A stretch of DNA of 64,000 nucleotides from Zizania palustris (taxonomy: Eukaryota > Streptophyta > Magnoliopsida > Poales > Poaceae), in NCBI GenBank assembly GCA_019279435.1, contig JAAALK010000283.1, positions 4,898,001 through 4,962,000 of the forward strand, in the 5' to 3' direction. Shown piece by piece: positions 45,937-56,282 of the stretch (within the stretch, counting starts at the first letter, position 1; each line of letters begins with the position of its first letter). A model generated the notes under the pieces. It saw only the letters and a list, made by a program, of their open reading frames with translations, did no database searches and had not been told where the DNA came from. Position numbers and translations under genes: made by a program.

Positions 45937-47014
45937 GCTGCACCTCGGGGACTGGTTCTTGCGGCTGAGCCGAAGTCTTCGCTTCTGCTTTAACTTCTGT
46001 CAACACTGTCGAAGTAGCAGTAGTCCTCCGAAGCCAACCTTCTTCCGACTTCGAGTACTCCTCGAAGTACGACATCAACTGTGATACTGTGGTGATGCTC
46101 TTCCGATGCAATTTATCCAGAAGGCCTTTATGACTGACGCCTTCCCGAGCCGCATCAACCACCGAGGATGTGGACAGCCCCCGAATTTGCGACTTCGTGT
46201 GAGCGAAGCGCTTGAAGTACTGCCTCAATGTTTCTCCGGGGAGCTGTTTCACTTGGAAAAGGCTTCCTGTCGACATGGGGGGCACGAAGGTGCCCTGAAA
46301 GTTACTTATAAACTTCCTCTTCAACTGTGACCACGAAGCGATTGATCCTGGCTTTAAAGACCAGAACCATCTCAACGCCACTCCTTGAAGAGCCAACGGG
46401 AAGCACTTTGCCATAGTTTCTCTGTCTCCGCCACTAGCCTCAATTGCTAGGGCATAAGAACGCGCAAACTCACTGGGATCTTCGTCTCCGGTATACTTGC
46501 AAAGCTTCGAAGCTTTGAACTTCGGATCGAAGCGAACCTTCTGAAGCTCGGGATGCAACGGAGATTCACTGTCGTAAGAAGCATTCTCCGGGGCTTCGGG
46601 ATAATCAAGATCGTCGTCTTCGTGCACTTCGGGGATAGCTGGGGTGGCTTGAGGGCGAAGCCTGTTCGCAGCCTCCTGTCGCCACCTCGCTACCTCGGCT
46701 TGAAGATTGGCCATTTGAGTGGCCATGTCTCCAAGGCTATCTTCATCTCCTCCGGAAGGACCTTCCGGGTCTTGAGAACTGGTATGATCAGTTCGAATCG
46801 GAATGGAGGGTGGCAGAGTGACTCCGGGCGGTCGGAGTGTAGAAGGAGTTGGTGGAGAGGTTTCGTATCCTCGAGGGATAGAAGCCCCTTGCGGAGTTTG
46901 AGGTGGAGGGATAGTCGAAGACCCTCCGACTTCGACTGTGTCGAAGGGTATCTCTCCGGAGATCCGAGAGGACCTCCGAGTGGGATTGCGAGGTGCGCTC
47001 CGCTTAGGAGGCAT
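45899..47014 (-). CDS. Tat-lineage gypsy G1 gag
   Basis: 371-residue open frame starting MPPKRSAPRNPTRRSSR about 60 bases after the primer site. The N-terminal 130 residues are Pro/Ser-rich and disordered-looking, with a short coiled coil around QMANLQAEVARWRQEAANRL. The Retrotrans_gag capsid core spans about residues 160-330 (YTGDEDPSEFARSYALAIEASGG, then CFPLALQGVALRWFWSLKPGSI and GTFVPPMSTGSLFQVKQLPGETLRQYFKRF). It forms the virus-like particle. The frame ends at 45899 in a sequence continued by the pol frame in the next phase. The start is the first ATG after the primer site. No stop or frameshift falls within the domain. Confidence 0.88.
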   Translation of the reverse strand: MPPKRSAPRNPTRRSSRISGEIPFDTVEVGGSSTIPPPQTPQGASIPRGYETSPPTPSTLRPPGVTLPPSIPIRTDHTSSQDPEGPSGGDEDSLGDMATQMANLQAEVARWRQEAANRLRPQATPAIPEVHEDDDLDYPEAPENASYDSESPLHPELQKVRFDPKFKASKLCKYTGDEDPSEFARSYALAIEASGGDRETMAKCFPLALQGVALRWFWSLKPGSIASWSQLKRKFISNFQGTFVPPMSTGSLFQVKQLPGETLRQYFKRFAHTKSQIRGLSTSSVVDAAREGVSHKGLLDKLHRKSITTVSQLMSYFEEYSKSEEGWLRRTTATSTVLTEVKAEAKTSAQPQEPVPEVQHDRRRGQKAPSF

Positions 47015-47056
47015 GATGCAAGAGGTTGGTAGAGAACGAAGTTTTTTGGACTAAGT

Positions 47057-47074
47057 TCCCCACGGACGGCGCCA
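47057..47074 (-). other. Asp-tRNA-type primer binding site of G1
   Basis: Minus-strand TGGCGCCGTCCGTGGGGA, two bases inside the LTR end. It resembles the Asp-tRNA site (TGGCGCCGT...GGGGA) typical of Tat/Athila gypsy elements and fixes G1's direction. Confidence 0.8.
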
Positions 47075-47076
47075 AC

Positions 47077-47570
47077 TGTTGGCGTAAAGATTACGCTAAC
47101 AGGTTTCTGTAGAAAAGAAACTAACAAACGAAGTGTTTGCGAAGCAAACTGTTCTAAGCCTCCGAAAGGATAATAGCTTAGAATAGTTCGAAAGTGTGTA
47201 TTGAATCACTTGTAATCGGTCCTTATTACAGGATGAAATGGGGGGTATTTATAGGCCTGAACATTAAGGAAAAGACCTATTTACCCCTTTATTACAACCG
47301 ACATTAAGGAAACTATTCAGTTTCCTTAATAGGGCTAAAATGGTAAAAGACTAATCTAATAGGATAGAAGATAAGTCTTCCATCTTAGCTGGCAGAAAAG
47401 ATCCTGAAGGGCTTTGGTTCGAAGACATACTTCGAACCAATGCCTGCCTTCGGGCTTCGAACCAGGCTCCAAGCACCTTCGAAGATGGCCTTCGGACAAT
47501 CTTCGAACTGGTTGGCTGTCTTCATGATGCTTTGGCAATAACCCCGAAGATGAGATATTTTCCCCCAACA
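47077..47570 (-). repeat. 5' LTR of gypsy G1
   Basis: 494 bases. Plus-strand text starts TGTTGGCGTAAAG and ends TTCCCCCAACA. A minus-strand TATA box (CCTATAAATAC) lies at about 47245-47255. It is the reverse complement of the LTR at 52480-52975 with scattered differences of a few percent, so the two are inverted, not a direct pair. The candidate site duplication to the right is GAGCC (47571-47575). Confidence 0.88.
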
Positions 47571-47577
47571 GAGCCCA

Positions 47578-47990
47578 AGCTAATACCTTGTAGGCATCCG
47601 TAAAAGAGCCAATACCACATTCTACGGAGTCCAAGCTTCGGCTGGTAGACTTCCGTAAAAAGAGCCGAAGGTGGCCAAAATCTGCGGAGTCCAAGCTGCA
47701 GCTTGTCAGACTTCCGTAAAAAGAGCCGAAGGTGGCCAAATTCTGCGAAGTCCAAGCTCCGGCTGGTAGACTTCTGCAAAAAAGAGCCCAAGTGGCCAAA
47801 TTCTGCGAAGTCCAAGCTCCGGCTGGTAGACTTCTGCAAAAAAGAGCCCAAGTGGCCAAATTCTGCGAAGTCCAAGCTCCGGCTGGTAGACTTCTGCAAA
47901 AAATAGCCGAAGGTGGCTACAATTTCTGCGAAATCCAAGCTCCGGCTGGTAGATTTCTGCAAAAAACAGCCGAAGGTGGCTAAAGCAAAA
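47578..47990. repeat. 60-bp tandem repeat array of gypsy G2
   Basis: About seven units of 60 bp with the core CTGGTAGACTTCTGC...AAATTCTGCGAAGTCCAAGCTCCGG. Units at 47761-47820 and 47821-47880 are identical and the outer ones progressively diverged. The unit length is a multiple of three, so several frames stay open and yield repetitive pseudo-proteins; there is no sign that these are translated. Maize Grande carries tandem repeats in the same relative place, between pol and the antisense gene. The interval 47991-48353 right of the array has no gene; it should hold the 3' end and poly(A) region of the gene at 48354. Confidence 0.88.
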
Positions 47991-48353
47991 CAGCATTTAA
48001 GCCATAAGCTTCGAATGCCTGTTCATATGCGTCCAAAGTGACAAATTTCTTAAGACACTAAAGTGTCCTCAAAGTTATCTTAATTGATCTCTTTCGTAAA
48101 GCAAATAAAGGTACCAAGTTACCATTTTTTCTGACTACAAATAGTCGAAGATATTTCATAAGATTTCAAAAGATCTTTAAATGACAGAGGGGCTCCGAAC
48201 CCCCAAGAAAAAATTGTGCTCCGAAGTTTTTTCTTTGTGCATAACCATCTTTGAATACAGTTCGAAGTTGCTTATACCCAAAGAGGGGCTAGTAATATGG
48301 AGACAATTTTAAATCGGCATTCATTATTGAAACAAATGTGTTTACAGATTACA

Positions 48354-51300
48354 TTATGAAAAATTGGTATCTATACCAAGAAGGAATCGGAGACCTCTTC
48401 GGTCCCGAGAGCTAGGGGTGGAACGACTAGTTCCAACATCGGAAGTTCTAAGAACTTTACGTTTAACTCTCTTCCTCCCCTTCGAAGCTCTAAAATCCTT
48501 CTGTTCTTGTTGAAGCTCGGCCCAAGTTCGAAGCCGCTCGGGGCTTCTCTCCCAGCTTCTAAGATCTTCAGATCTTTTATTTTGGGCTTCACCTTCGTCT
48601 TCGGACCAATTAGTGTCTTCAGAAGACGAGGTGTTTGCGTCGATCTCTTTATCTTCCTCTTTAATATAAGACAATACGTCTTTGAATACTTCGGGCGCAA
48701 TAACGCCGGAGTCATCTCGAGGGATAAGGAATCGAGGACGCTTATAACTCTTTAGAAGTTCGAAGGTGTTCCACAGTGAGCGAAGTTCGCTGTTAAGCTC
48801 TAACACTTCGATATCTTCCATAAGAGGCAAAGCCTAAAAATATGACAAACAAGATTTTCATTGATAAATGTTTACAAGCACAAAGTTTTACATGGTTAAA
48901 AATCCTAAAACATTCCTAAACCTGTGGGTTTGAAGGAGGTTGGCTGCTCGAAGCTTGGCTCCGAACATTCTTCTGGCATTGGCCTTCATCAATCCAAGCC
49001 TTGATCGCAGATCGACCTTCGGCTCTCCACGAAGTTTGGAAGGCCCGCCAAGCAGCAGCTACACCTTCAGAAGGTTTGAGAAGTCGGTCGTCGTCGAAGG
49101 TGATTGGACCTCTTCCTGCGTCCGGAGTTATTGATCGGCCCAAATCCTCGTAATAGCGAAGTAGACCAACAGCAGACACATGTCCGGAAAGTTCTCCGTA
49201 TCTAATGCCCGCTGTCTTCATCTGCTTCGCCACCCCTTGGATCCTTTTCAACCGGCGCAGAAGGCTGATATTATCATCAGAAGGAAGAATTCCGGTAGTA
49301 CCGAAGTACTCCAGGACTTCTAACAACTGATTCATAACCTCCGCAGCCACCTTCTCAGACTTCAACTTATCTTCATTCAGTGCATCCTTCGCCGAAGTAA
49401 CTTCGTCCAAAACCCCAGAAAGCCTAGCATTCTCAGTGGTCAAAGTGTTTTTCTGTGTCAACAATTGGCTAGCTTCCTCTTCAAGCCGGACGAGCCTAGA
49501 CCCTGCAGTAGCATGCTCCGCCCGCAGTTTGTCAACTTCTGCTCGAAGCACAATCCTTTCCGCTTCGAGCTCCTTCTTTACAGCTTCCAAGCTTTGCCTG
49601 GCCCTTCGCTCTGTTAATATTATATTGTCCATTTGAGTCACTCGACTTTCAGAGATGTTAAAATTCCTTCGAAGAGTGCTATTTTCTTCCCGAAGCCGAG
49701 CGATTTCTTCGTCATTGCATAGACTTGCAGCTCGGGCCAAGACAGTTTGCTGCCAAAGTAAAAATCAAAGTAAATATTCATTCGAAGATAAATTCTATAA
49801 TAATTTGCAGTTGTTTCATACCTGATAAGCTGTACGTTCAATAATGGCATTAAGCTCCGTCCTGTCAGCCTTGCGCAGGATGGCCACTAATTCGGTCTCC
49901 CCTATCTCACGACTAGCTCGATCCAAAGGTTCGAGCAAAGTCCGAAGACCAGTTGTTTGCCCTAAGAAAGGAGCCAGCAAGGGGAGCATGCTTATTGCCT
50001 CTTGGTCATCTTCGTTCAATGAAGGACCGGAGCTTTGGCCTGCGGCCTTCGGAGCCACTGGAGTTTGAGCCTCCCTGGAAGATTGGCTCTCGTCTGTTGA
50101 ATCAGACGGAGTTGATTCGGAGCTTATAGCAGGCAAGGGCTCTATTTGTCTTTTGCCTCTTCCAGGCCCCTTTTGAGTAACTCTTGGGGCTGGCTCCGAA
50201 GTCGTCGAAGGTTCAGGAATTATTTCCTCCTGACGGACTTCTTCCATAGGAGTGGGTTCTGCAAAGTAATCAAAAGTATTATACATAGTATAAAAATTCA
50301 AATAAATACAGAAGTTCTTCGAAGTCCACCTTCGGTAGTCCGTGGAGGAGTCGTTGTCGGACTGATTGGTGGATCGAAAGCTAATTCTTCATCTGAATCA
50401 GCCGTTGAATCATGGACTACAGGAGCATCGTCCTGGGTAGTCCTCGCTGCTTCTTCGGGAATCGAAGCCATAGTGACTTCAATCCCACTTTCATCCACAG
50501 GAACTTCGTCCTGAGCTACATCTTCTTGAACTACCGAAGTCCTTGGTTGATCAACATTTTCTCCAGACTCCGGTACGTTCGCAGGAACTCCGGTTTGTGC
50601 TGCCCTTTGAGTTTCATTCTCTTCCATTAGGCGCACAAGTAACCTTTCCACTTCTTCTTGGGAATCGGAAACCGAAGCTCTGGAGCTCGAAGGTAAAGGA
50701 TCTAAAGGTGCGAGGTTCTTCGGCTTCCGAGCCACCCTCTTCACAGGAGTTTTTGCTGAACTTGAAGTTCCAGCTTCGGCTTTCCTTTTTTGAGGCCCTT
50801 TCTCCAAAGGCGCCCAATCCATCAGAGGGGGAGGAGTGAGTTTCAGCATTCCCCATACTCTGTTAAATCTTTCCCAACTCCCAACCAGCTTAATTCGCCA
50901 CTCTTTTTCGGTCGGAGTTGGAGCACCCAAGATTTTTTCCGAAGCCCTTATAATCTGTTCTGAAGTAACAGGGGCTGAAGATTCTACAAAATAAATAATT
51001 CAAGTCAGTTTTTCTTCGAAGTAAATATGTTTAATGCATGTTGTTTTCGAAGTTACCTGTAGGACTTGAAGTCAAGTTAATTCTGCGAAGACCACCTTCG
51101 GAATCATCTTCGAAGATAATAGGCCAGTCAGCCATCAACGGAGGAATTTGAAGACCGATGAACTCTTCGGCCAAGTCCCGCATACTGAGTCTTCGGCTAA
51201 CTTTTTCAAGCAAGTTCAGACGGGCTTCGAATTGGCCTTCGTCAGGACGCACCAAAGCTTCTTTTCGGAACTGGATTTCTCTAAGAGGTCCGGCCAGAGG

Positions 51301-52002
51301 ATTGCTTGCCCCGACTTCGGCATAGAACCATTTCAGCACCCAATCAGTATACCATCTAGCATTGATGGCCTTAGCAGGGAATCGCAGAGCGTATTCATCT
51401 CGAAGCCTAAAATTGATGCTTCCGAAGGCAACCACTACTTTTTCACCTCCGGAGCCTATGAAGGTCTTCGGCTGACAAGTTGCTCTGTGCAATGCTGCGA
51501 AGATTTCAGCCCTCCCCTCACAACCTTCGGCTCTCAGAGCCCACTCGAAGATAGCTAATCTAGCTACAGCATTCGGAGACAGCTGGGGGAGGGTTACATG
51601 AAACAAGTCGAGGACTTCAGCCAAGAAATCTACAGCAGGGAGGCCCAAGCCTGCTTCGAAAAAAGCTTCGAACACTACGACTTCTCCGGGTCTTGGTGAT
51701 GGGATTGCTTCTTTCCCTGGTTTTCGAATCATAACTCCCGCACCTATATTTCCTCCTACTGCCATTGCCAGGGACTCTCTTTTGCAGGTTGAAGATCCTA
51801 ATTCAAAGGATTGGTCCAGATATTTGGTCGATGGAGGGCACAGACCTTGATCATCGGCGATTTGGGGATTTTTTCCCTTTGCCGCCATGGAAGTTGTCGC
51901 CTGCATCGAAGGCGTCGCCGTCATTGTTGCCGCTGCCGCTGCCGCAGCCGCTTGTTGACGAGCCAAGGTCGAAGGAGGTGCAGAGCCTTTGGTCTTCGCC
52001 AT
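48354..52002 (-). CDS. Five-exon antisense gene in gypsy G2 (PF04195-like, coiled-coil protein)
   Basis: Exons on the minus strand: 52002-51057, 50983-50330, 50258-49822, 49749-48922 and 48833-48354. All four introns (73, 71, 72 and 88 bases) begin GT and end AG, and exon phases agree, giving 1114 codons plus stop with no interruption. Exon 1 (residues 1-315) has an Ala-rich start, then a region at about 105-290 resembling the putative gypsy-type transposon domain PF04195 (VVFEAFFEAGLGLPAVDFLA, then QLSPNAVARLAIFEWALRAEG). Exon 2 carries KKR/KR clusters like nuclear signals (KGPQKRKAEAG, VKRVARKPK). Exon 3 is acidic, then helical. Exon 4 begins with about 130 residues of coiled coil (IARLREENSTLRR). 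Exon 5 is charged. It lies antisense to G2's LTR, like the extra gene of Grande. Function is unknown; the family call is from memory of motifs. Confidence 0.75.
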
Positions 52003-52140
52003 CGCAATGACTGGATCGATCTGAGAGAGTGGGGACTAGGACTCTAGAACTCGAAAGCTAGGACTCAAGAACTCAAAGGGCTCAAAAGGCTTTTGACTGG
52101 GAGCAAGCAGTGAAAAGGTAATCGAGTAAGTTCTGGATTT

Positions 52141-52152
52141 CTTTATTTATAG
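52141..52152 (-). promoter_or_regulatory. TATA box of the five-exon gene
   Basis: Minus-strand CTATAAATAAAG, about 140 bases upstream of the ATG at 52002, a normal distance for a plant TATA with a short leader. It lies outside both LTRs, so the gene appears to have its own promoter. The sequence further right (52153-52468) is non-coding and would be its upstream region. Confidence 0.6.
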
Positions 52153-52468
52153 TCTAACTTTCCGTTTGTTACCGTTTGGGCTCTGCCTTTTCGCATTCCC
52201 GCCTGTTATTTTCCTCCGAAAATAACGCTTCGTATAACTCCGTTAGAAACAGAAACTAACGGCTATATTTTCTAAGTCTAAAAAGACTTTCGAACTTCCT
52301 GAGTCAGTTCTAAGATAGTTCGAAAAGTAATTACCTTATGACTGGTTCGAAGTTCATATCTTCATGTATTTTGGAGATAAAGCAAAAATCAATAACCCCT
52401 ATGATTGGTTATCTTTTCTTTCCGTATACTGCTCTCCTAACGTTACAGGTCGAACGGAGAAGCGTATT

Positions 52469-52479
52469 CGAGGGGCTAC
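52469..52479 (+). other. Polypurine tract of gypsy G2
   Basis: CGAGGGGCTAC immediately before the plus-strand LTR. It makes 52480-52975 the 3' LTR of a plus-strand element, with the five-exon gene antisense to it. Confidence 0.65.
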
Positions 52480-52975
52480 TGTTGGGGGAAAATATCTCAT
52501 CTTCGGGGTTATTGCCAAAGCAGCATGAAGACAGCCAACCAGTTCGAAGATTGTCCGAAGGTCATCTTCGAAGGTGGCTTGGAACCTGGTTCGAAGCCCG
52601 AAGGCAGGCTTTAATTCGAAGTATGTCTTCGAACCAAAGCCCTTCAAGATCTTTTCTGCCAGCTAAGATGGAAGACTTATCTTCTATCCTATTAGATTAG
52701 TCTTTTACCATTTTAGCCCTATTAAGGAAACCAAATAGTTTCCTTAATGTCGGTTGTAATAGAGGGGTAAATAGGTCTTTTCCTTAATGTTTAGGCCTAT
52801 AAATACCCCCCATTTCACCCTGTAATAGGGACCGATTACAAGTGAATCAATACACACTTTCGAACTATTCTAAGTTATTATCCTTTCGGAGGCTTAGAAC
52901 AGTTTACTTCGCAAACACTTCGTTTGTTAGTTTCTTTTCTACAGAAACCTGTTAGCGTAATCTTTTACGCCAACA
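52480..52975 (+). repeat. 3' LTR of gypsy G2
   Basis: 496 bases, TGTTGGGGG...ACGCCAACA, with a TATA box (CTATAAATAC) at about 52797-52806. It is in the opposite direction to the LTR at 47077-47570. The following bases CACAT (52976-52980) are the candidate site duplication within S1's untranslated region; the left copy would be in or left of the gap. Confidence 0.88.
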
Positions 52976-53114
52976 CACATGAATGTTTTGGATAAATTAA
53001 AAAGAGCTGAGCTGACATGATTTCATGAATTAAAAGCAGGCATATAAGTGCAAAAGATGTAAATGCAATTTCAGCACACTTAGCAAAGGCACATCCATCT
53101 AAAACAGCTCCCCC
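52976..53114 (-). other. 3' untranslated region of copia S1, remnant
   Basis: Non-coding stretch after the pol stop. It ends (towards pol) with GCTCCCCCTCACAAAATGCC, matching CTCCCCCTCACATGATACC after the pol of copia A. The rest of this region, the PPT and the matching 3' LTR of S1 are not seen. Confidence 0.7.
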
Positions 53115-56100
53115 TCACAAAATGCCGTAAGGGTGACAAATGCCAAGTTCCCCACGCAAGTAAGCAAAACGAGAAGCATCAAGGGGTTTTGTAAAAATGT
53201 CGGCAAGCTGGTGTTGGGTATCAACATATTGAAGTTCAATATCACCCTTCTCATTGTGATCTCTGAGAAAGTGATACCGTACATCAATGTGTTTGGTTCT
53301 GGAGTGCTGAACCGGGTTGTTTGCAATATAAATAGCACTAGTGTTATCACAAAAAAGTGGAACACTCTTATAATCTAACCCGAAATCCTGCAAAGTGGAA
53401 GTCATCCACAAAATCTGAGAGCAACAGCTAGCTGCAGCAACATATTCGGCCTCAGCCGTCGATTGTGCAACACTAGACTATTTGCGGGAAGACCAGCAAA
53501 CCAGTGAAGTACCCAGAAAATGACAAGTACCAGAGGTACTCTTCCTATCAATTCTACACCCAGCAAAATCCGCATCGGAATAACCTCGAAGACATAAAGA
53601 TGAAGATGCTGAATACCATATGCCAAATTCAAGGGTGTGTTTGAGATACCTTAAGATGCGCTTTACCGCTTGGCGGTGCGAAGCTCGTGGTGAAGCCTGA
53701 AAACGAGCGCACAGACACACTGCGAAGTGTATGTCCGGCCTCGTGGCAGTCAAGTAGAGGAGGGAGCCGATCATGCTCCGGAACTCCTTCTGATCTACGG
53801 CTTCTCCATCTTCGTCAGGGTCCAATGCTACAGATGTAGCCATTGGAGTGGCGAGGGGCTTCGCATCGGACATGTCGAACTTCTTGAGCAGGTCCTTGGT
53901 GTACTTTGTCTGGTGGACAAAAGTACCTTGTTTGCTTTGTTTGATTTGCAAACCAAGGAAAAAGGTGAGTTCACCCATCATTGACATTTCAAATTCCCTG
54001 CTCATGGTATCTGCAAACTCGGCAACCAAAGCATGAGAAGAGCCACCAAAGATGATATCATCCACATAAATCTGTACTAGGAGGAAATCTTTGCCATGCT
54101 TGAGAGTAAACAAAGTTTTATCAACAGAGCCCATCAAATACCCTCGCTCAAGCAGAAAAGACTTAAGTCTATTATACCAAGCCCGAGGGGCCTGCTTGAG
54201 TCCATAAAGAGCCTTATGAAGTTTAAGGACTTTATGTGGGTACTTGGGATTTTCAAAACCAGGGGGTTGTTTTACATAAACATCTTCACCTATGAAGCCA
54301 TTAAGAAAAGCACTTTTGACATCCATTTGATAGAGTTTGAATCCCCGGGATGTCGCAAAGGCAAGCAAAATCCTAATGGCCTCAAGGCGAGCAACAGGTG
54401 CAAAAGTTTCAGTAAAATCAATCCCTTCTAGTTGAGAAAATCCCTGAGCTACAAGTCTAGCCTTGTTTCTAACAATTGTCCCATCCTCCCCTTGTTTATT
54501 TTTGAAAATCCATTTTGTTCCAATGAAATGAACATTTGGTGGAGGATCAACTAAAGTCCAGACTTGGTTTCTCTCAAAATTTTCAAGTTCCTCATGCATG
54601 GCATTGATCCAACTAGAATCAGAAAGTGCATGACAAACATCTAAGGGCTCGAAAGAAGCAACAAAAGCAGCATTAGTGTAATGGGCATGAGAACGAGTTA
54701 CCCTTTGATCAATCTCACCAATGATCTGCCCGGGAGGATGCATCCTTTGAACATGGTGTGGAGCCTCGCGGCGGGATGCAGTCTCCCCCTCAACTTGTGC
54801 GTTGGAGTGGTCCAAGATGACCGATGTTGAGGTAGTCGCTTCGGGACCTCGTGCCGAAGTAGTAGAAGCGGGGTCAGCTTCGGGGGTTGATGTCGAGGGA
54901 AGTAGGGGTTCATCCTCGAATTCTCCGGAATCTTCCTCTTCGAATAATGTCTGTTCCATGTCGTGTTCATTGGCCTGTTCAAAAGCAGAACTAACAGAGG
55001 GGGTTGATTCATCAAAAGTCACATCACATGACTCGATGACAGTGTTAGTTTCCAAGTTATAAACACGATAAGAATGACCATGTGTAGTATAACCCAAAAA
55101 GATCCCGTCAGAAGATCGCGACTCAAATTTATCCAGGTTACCACGTTTTAGGATAAAGCATCGACAGCCAAAAACTCGAAGATGAGTAACCTTGGGCTGT
55201 CTCCCAAAACGCAGCTCATAAGATGTCAAATTTAAAATTGAGCGCAAGAATATTTGGTTTGAGATGTAACAAGCAGTGTTCATGGCCTCAGCCCAGAATT
55301 TTCTAGGAGTCCTATGCTCATCCAGCATCGTCCTAGCCATCTCAACCAAAGTGCGGTTCTTCCTCTCAACAACACCATTCTGTTGAGGAACCCGTGGAGC
55401 AGAGAATTGATGTTCTATGCCATGCTCCATGCAAAAGTCAACAAAGAGACTATTTTTGAACTCAGTGCCATTATCACTTCGAATGAATTTCAATGCACCA
55501 GGGAGTTCAGTAAAAAGTCTCAAAGCCAAGCTCCGAAAGTGTGAAAACACTTCATCCTTGCTGGCAAGAAAGAAGACCCAAGAGTAGCGAGAGAAATCGT
55601 CGACAATTACTAAAACATACCACTTGCCGCCTAAGGAACTAACCCGAGAAGGACCTACAGTGTCCATGTGGAGAAGTTCTCCGGGCTGTTCAGTCATCAC
55701 AGTGGTGACTGGCGAATGCGAAGCGGCAATCATTTTTCCATGTCGACACGGAGCGCAAACTAAATTCTTCTCAAACTTGAGCTTGGGCAATCCTCGGATC
55801 AGGCCTAGGGCGCTCAGACGAGCGAGCAACTCAAAGCTCATATGCCCTAGTCTCCTATGCCACTTCCAAAGCTCAGAAGTCGAATGTGCAACAAGACAAT
55901 GAGAAGAACCAGACGACTCTGAAAAATCAGCTCCAAAAACTCTCCCAACTCTAAAGATCTTACACACCACAACGCCATCAGAATTGAGCACTTGCGAAGT
56001 ATCACGATGAAATCGCACTTCGAAGCCCTCATCAAGCAACTGAGATACAGACAACAAATTGTATCCCAGATTTTCAACCAAAGCAACATCTTTGAGAGTG

Positions 56101-56267
56101 AAGTTCGAATTAATTCTTACCACACCTTTACCTTTCACTCTACTCCTTCGATTGTTTCCGAAGGTGATATGTTCCCTTTGCTTGGTTGTGGTGAGGCTGG
56201 AGAACCAAGCTGCATCTCCGGTCATGTGACGCGAACAACCGGAGTCCATGATCCACGTGCCCTCCAA
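53115..56267 (-). pseudogene. SIRE-like copia S1 pol, one internal stop in RNase H
   Basis: About 1050 codons in one frame. Protease at the start (WIMDSGCSRHMTG, active-site D-S-G); GAG-pre-integrase (LWHRRLGHMSFELLARL, then CAPCRHGKM); integrase core from about residue 190 (DDFSRYSWVFF, RSDNGTEFKN, PQQNGVVERKN giving D, D and E); a linker with the GCRCFILKRGNLDKFESR segment; RT from about residue 580 (GTKWIFKNKQGEDG, then YVDDIIFGGSS as the YxDD box); and RNase H to the end (SRTKHIDVRYHFLRD, then DIFTKPLD). A TAG at 53478-53480 falls in the RNase H segment SSRK-stop-SSVAQST; the plain parent codon is CAG. It continues in the gag frame after an amber codon at 56283-56285. Apart from these two stops the polyprotein is open for 5.6 kb, so S1 is recent. 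Confidence 0.9.
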
Positions 56268-56282
56268 GCCTCGACCTGTCGC

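Noticed and set aside
47578..47990. Possible CRISPR-like array
   Set aside because: Units are contiguous 60-bp repeats without unique spacers, in a plant retrotransposon.
47522..47996. Repetitive 146-aa and 96-aa frames
   Set aside because: Produced by the 60-bp tandem array, whose unit length keeps frames open; several frames and both strands are equally open.
54802..55062. Plus-strand frames opposite S1 and A pol
   Set aside because: Shadows of the minus-strand coding sequence; no independent features.
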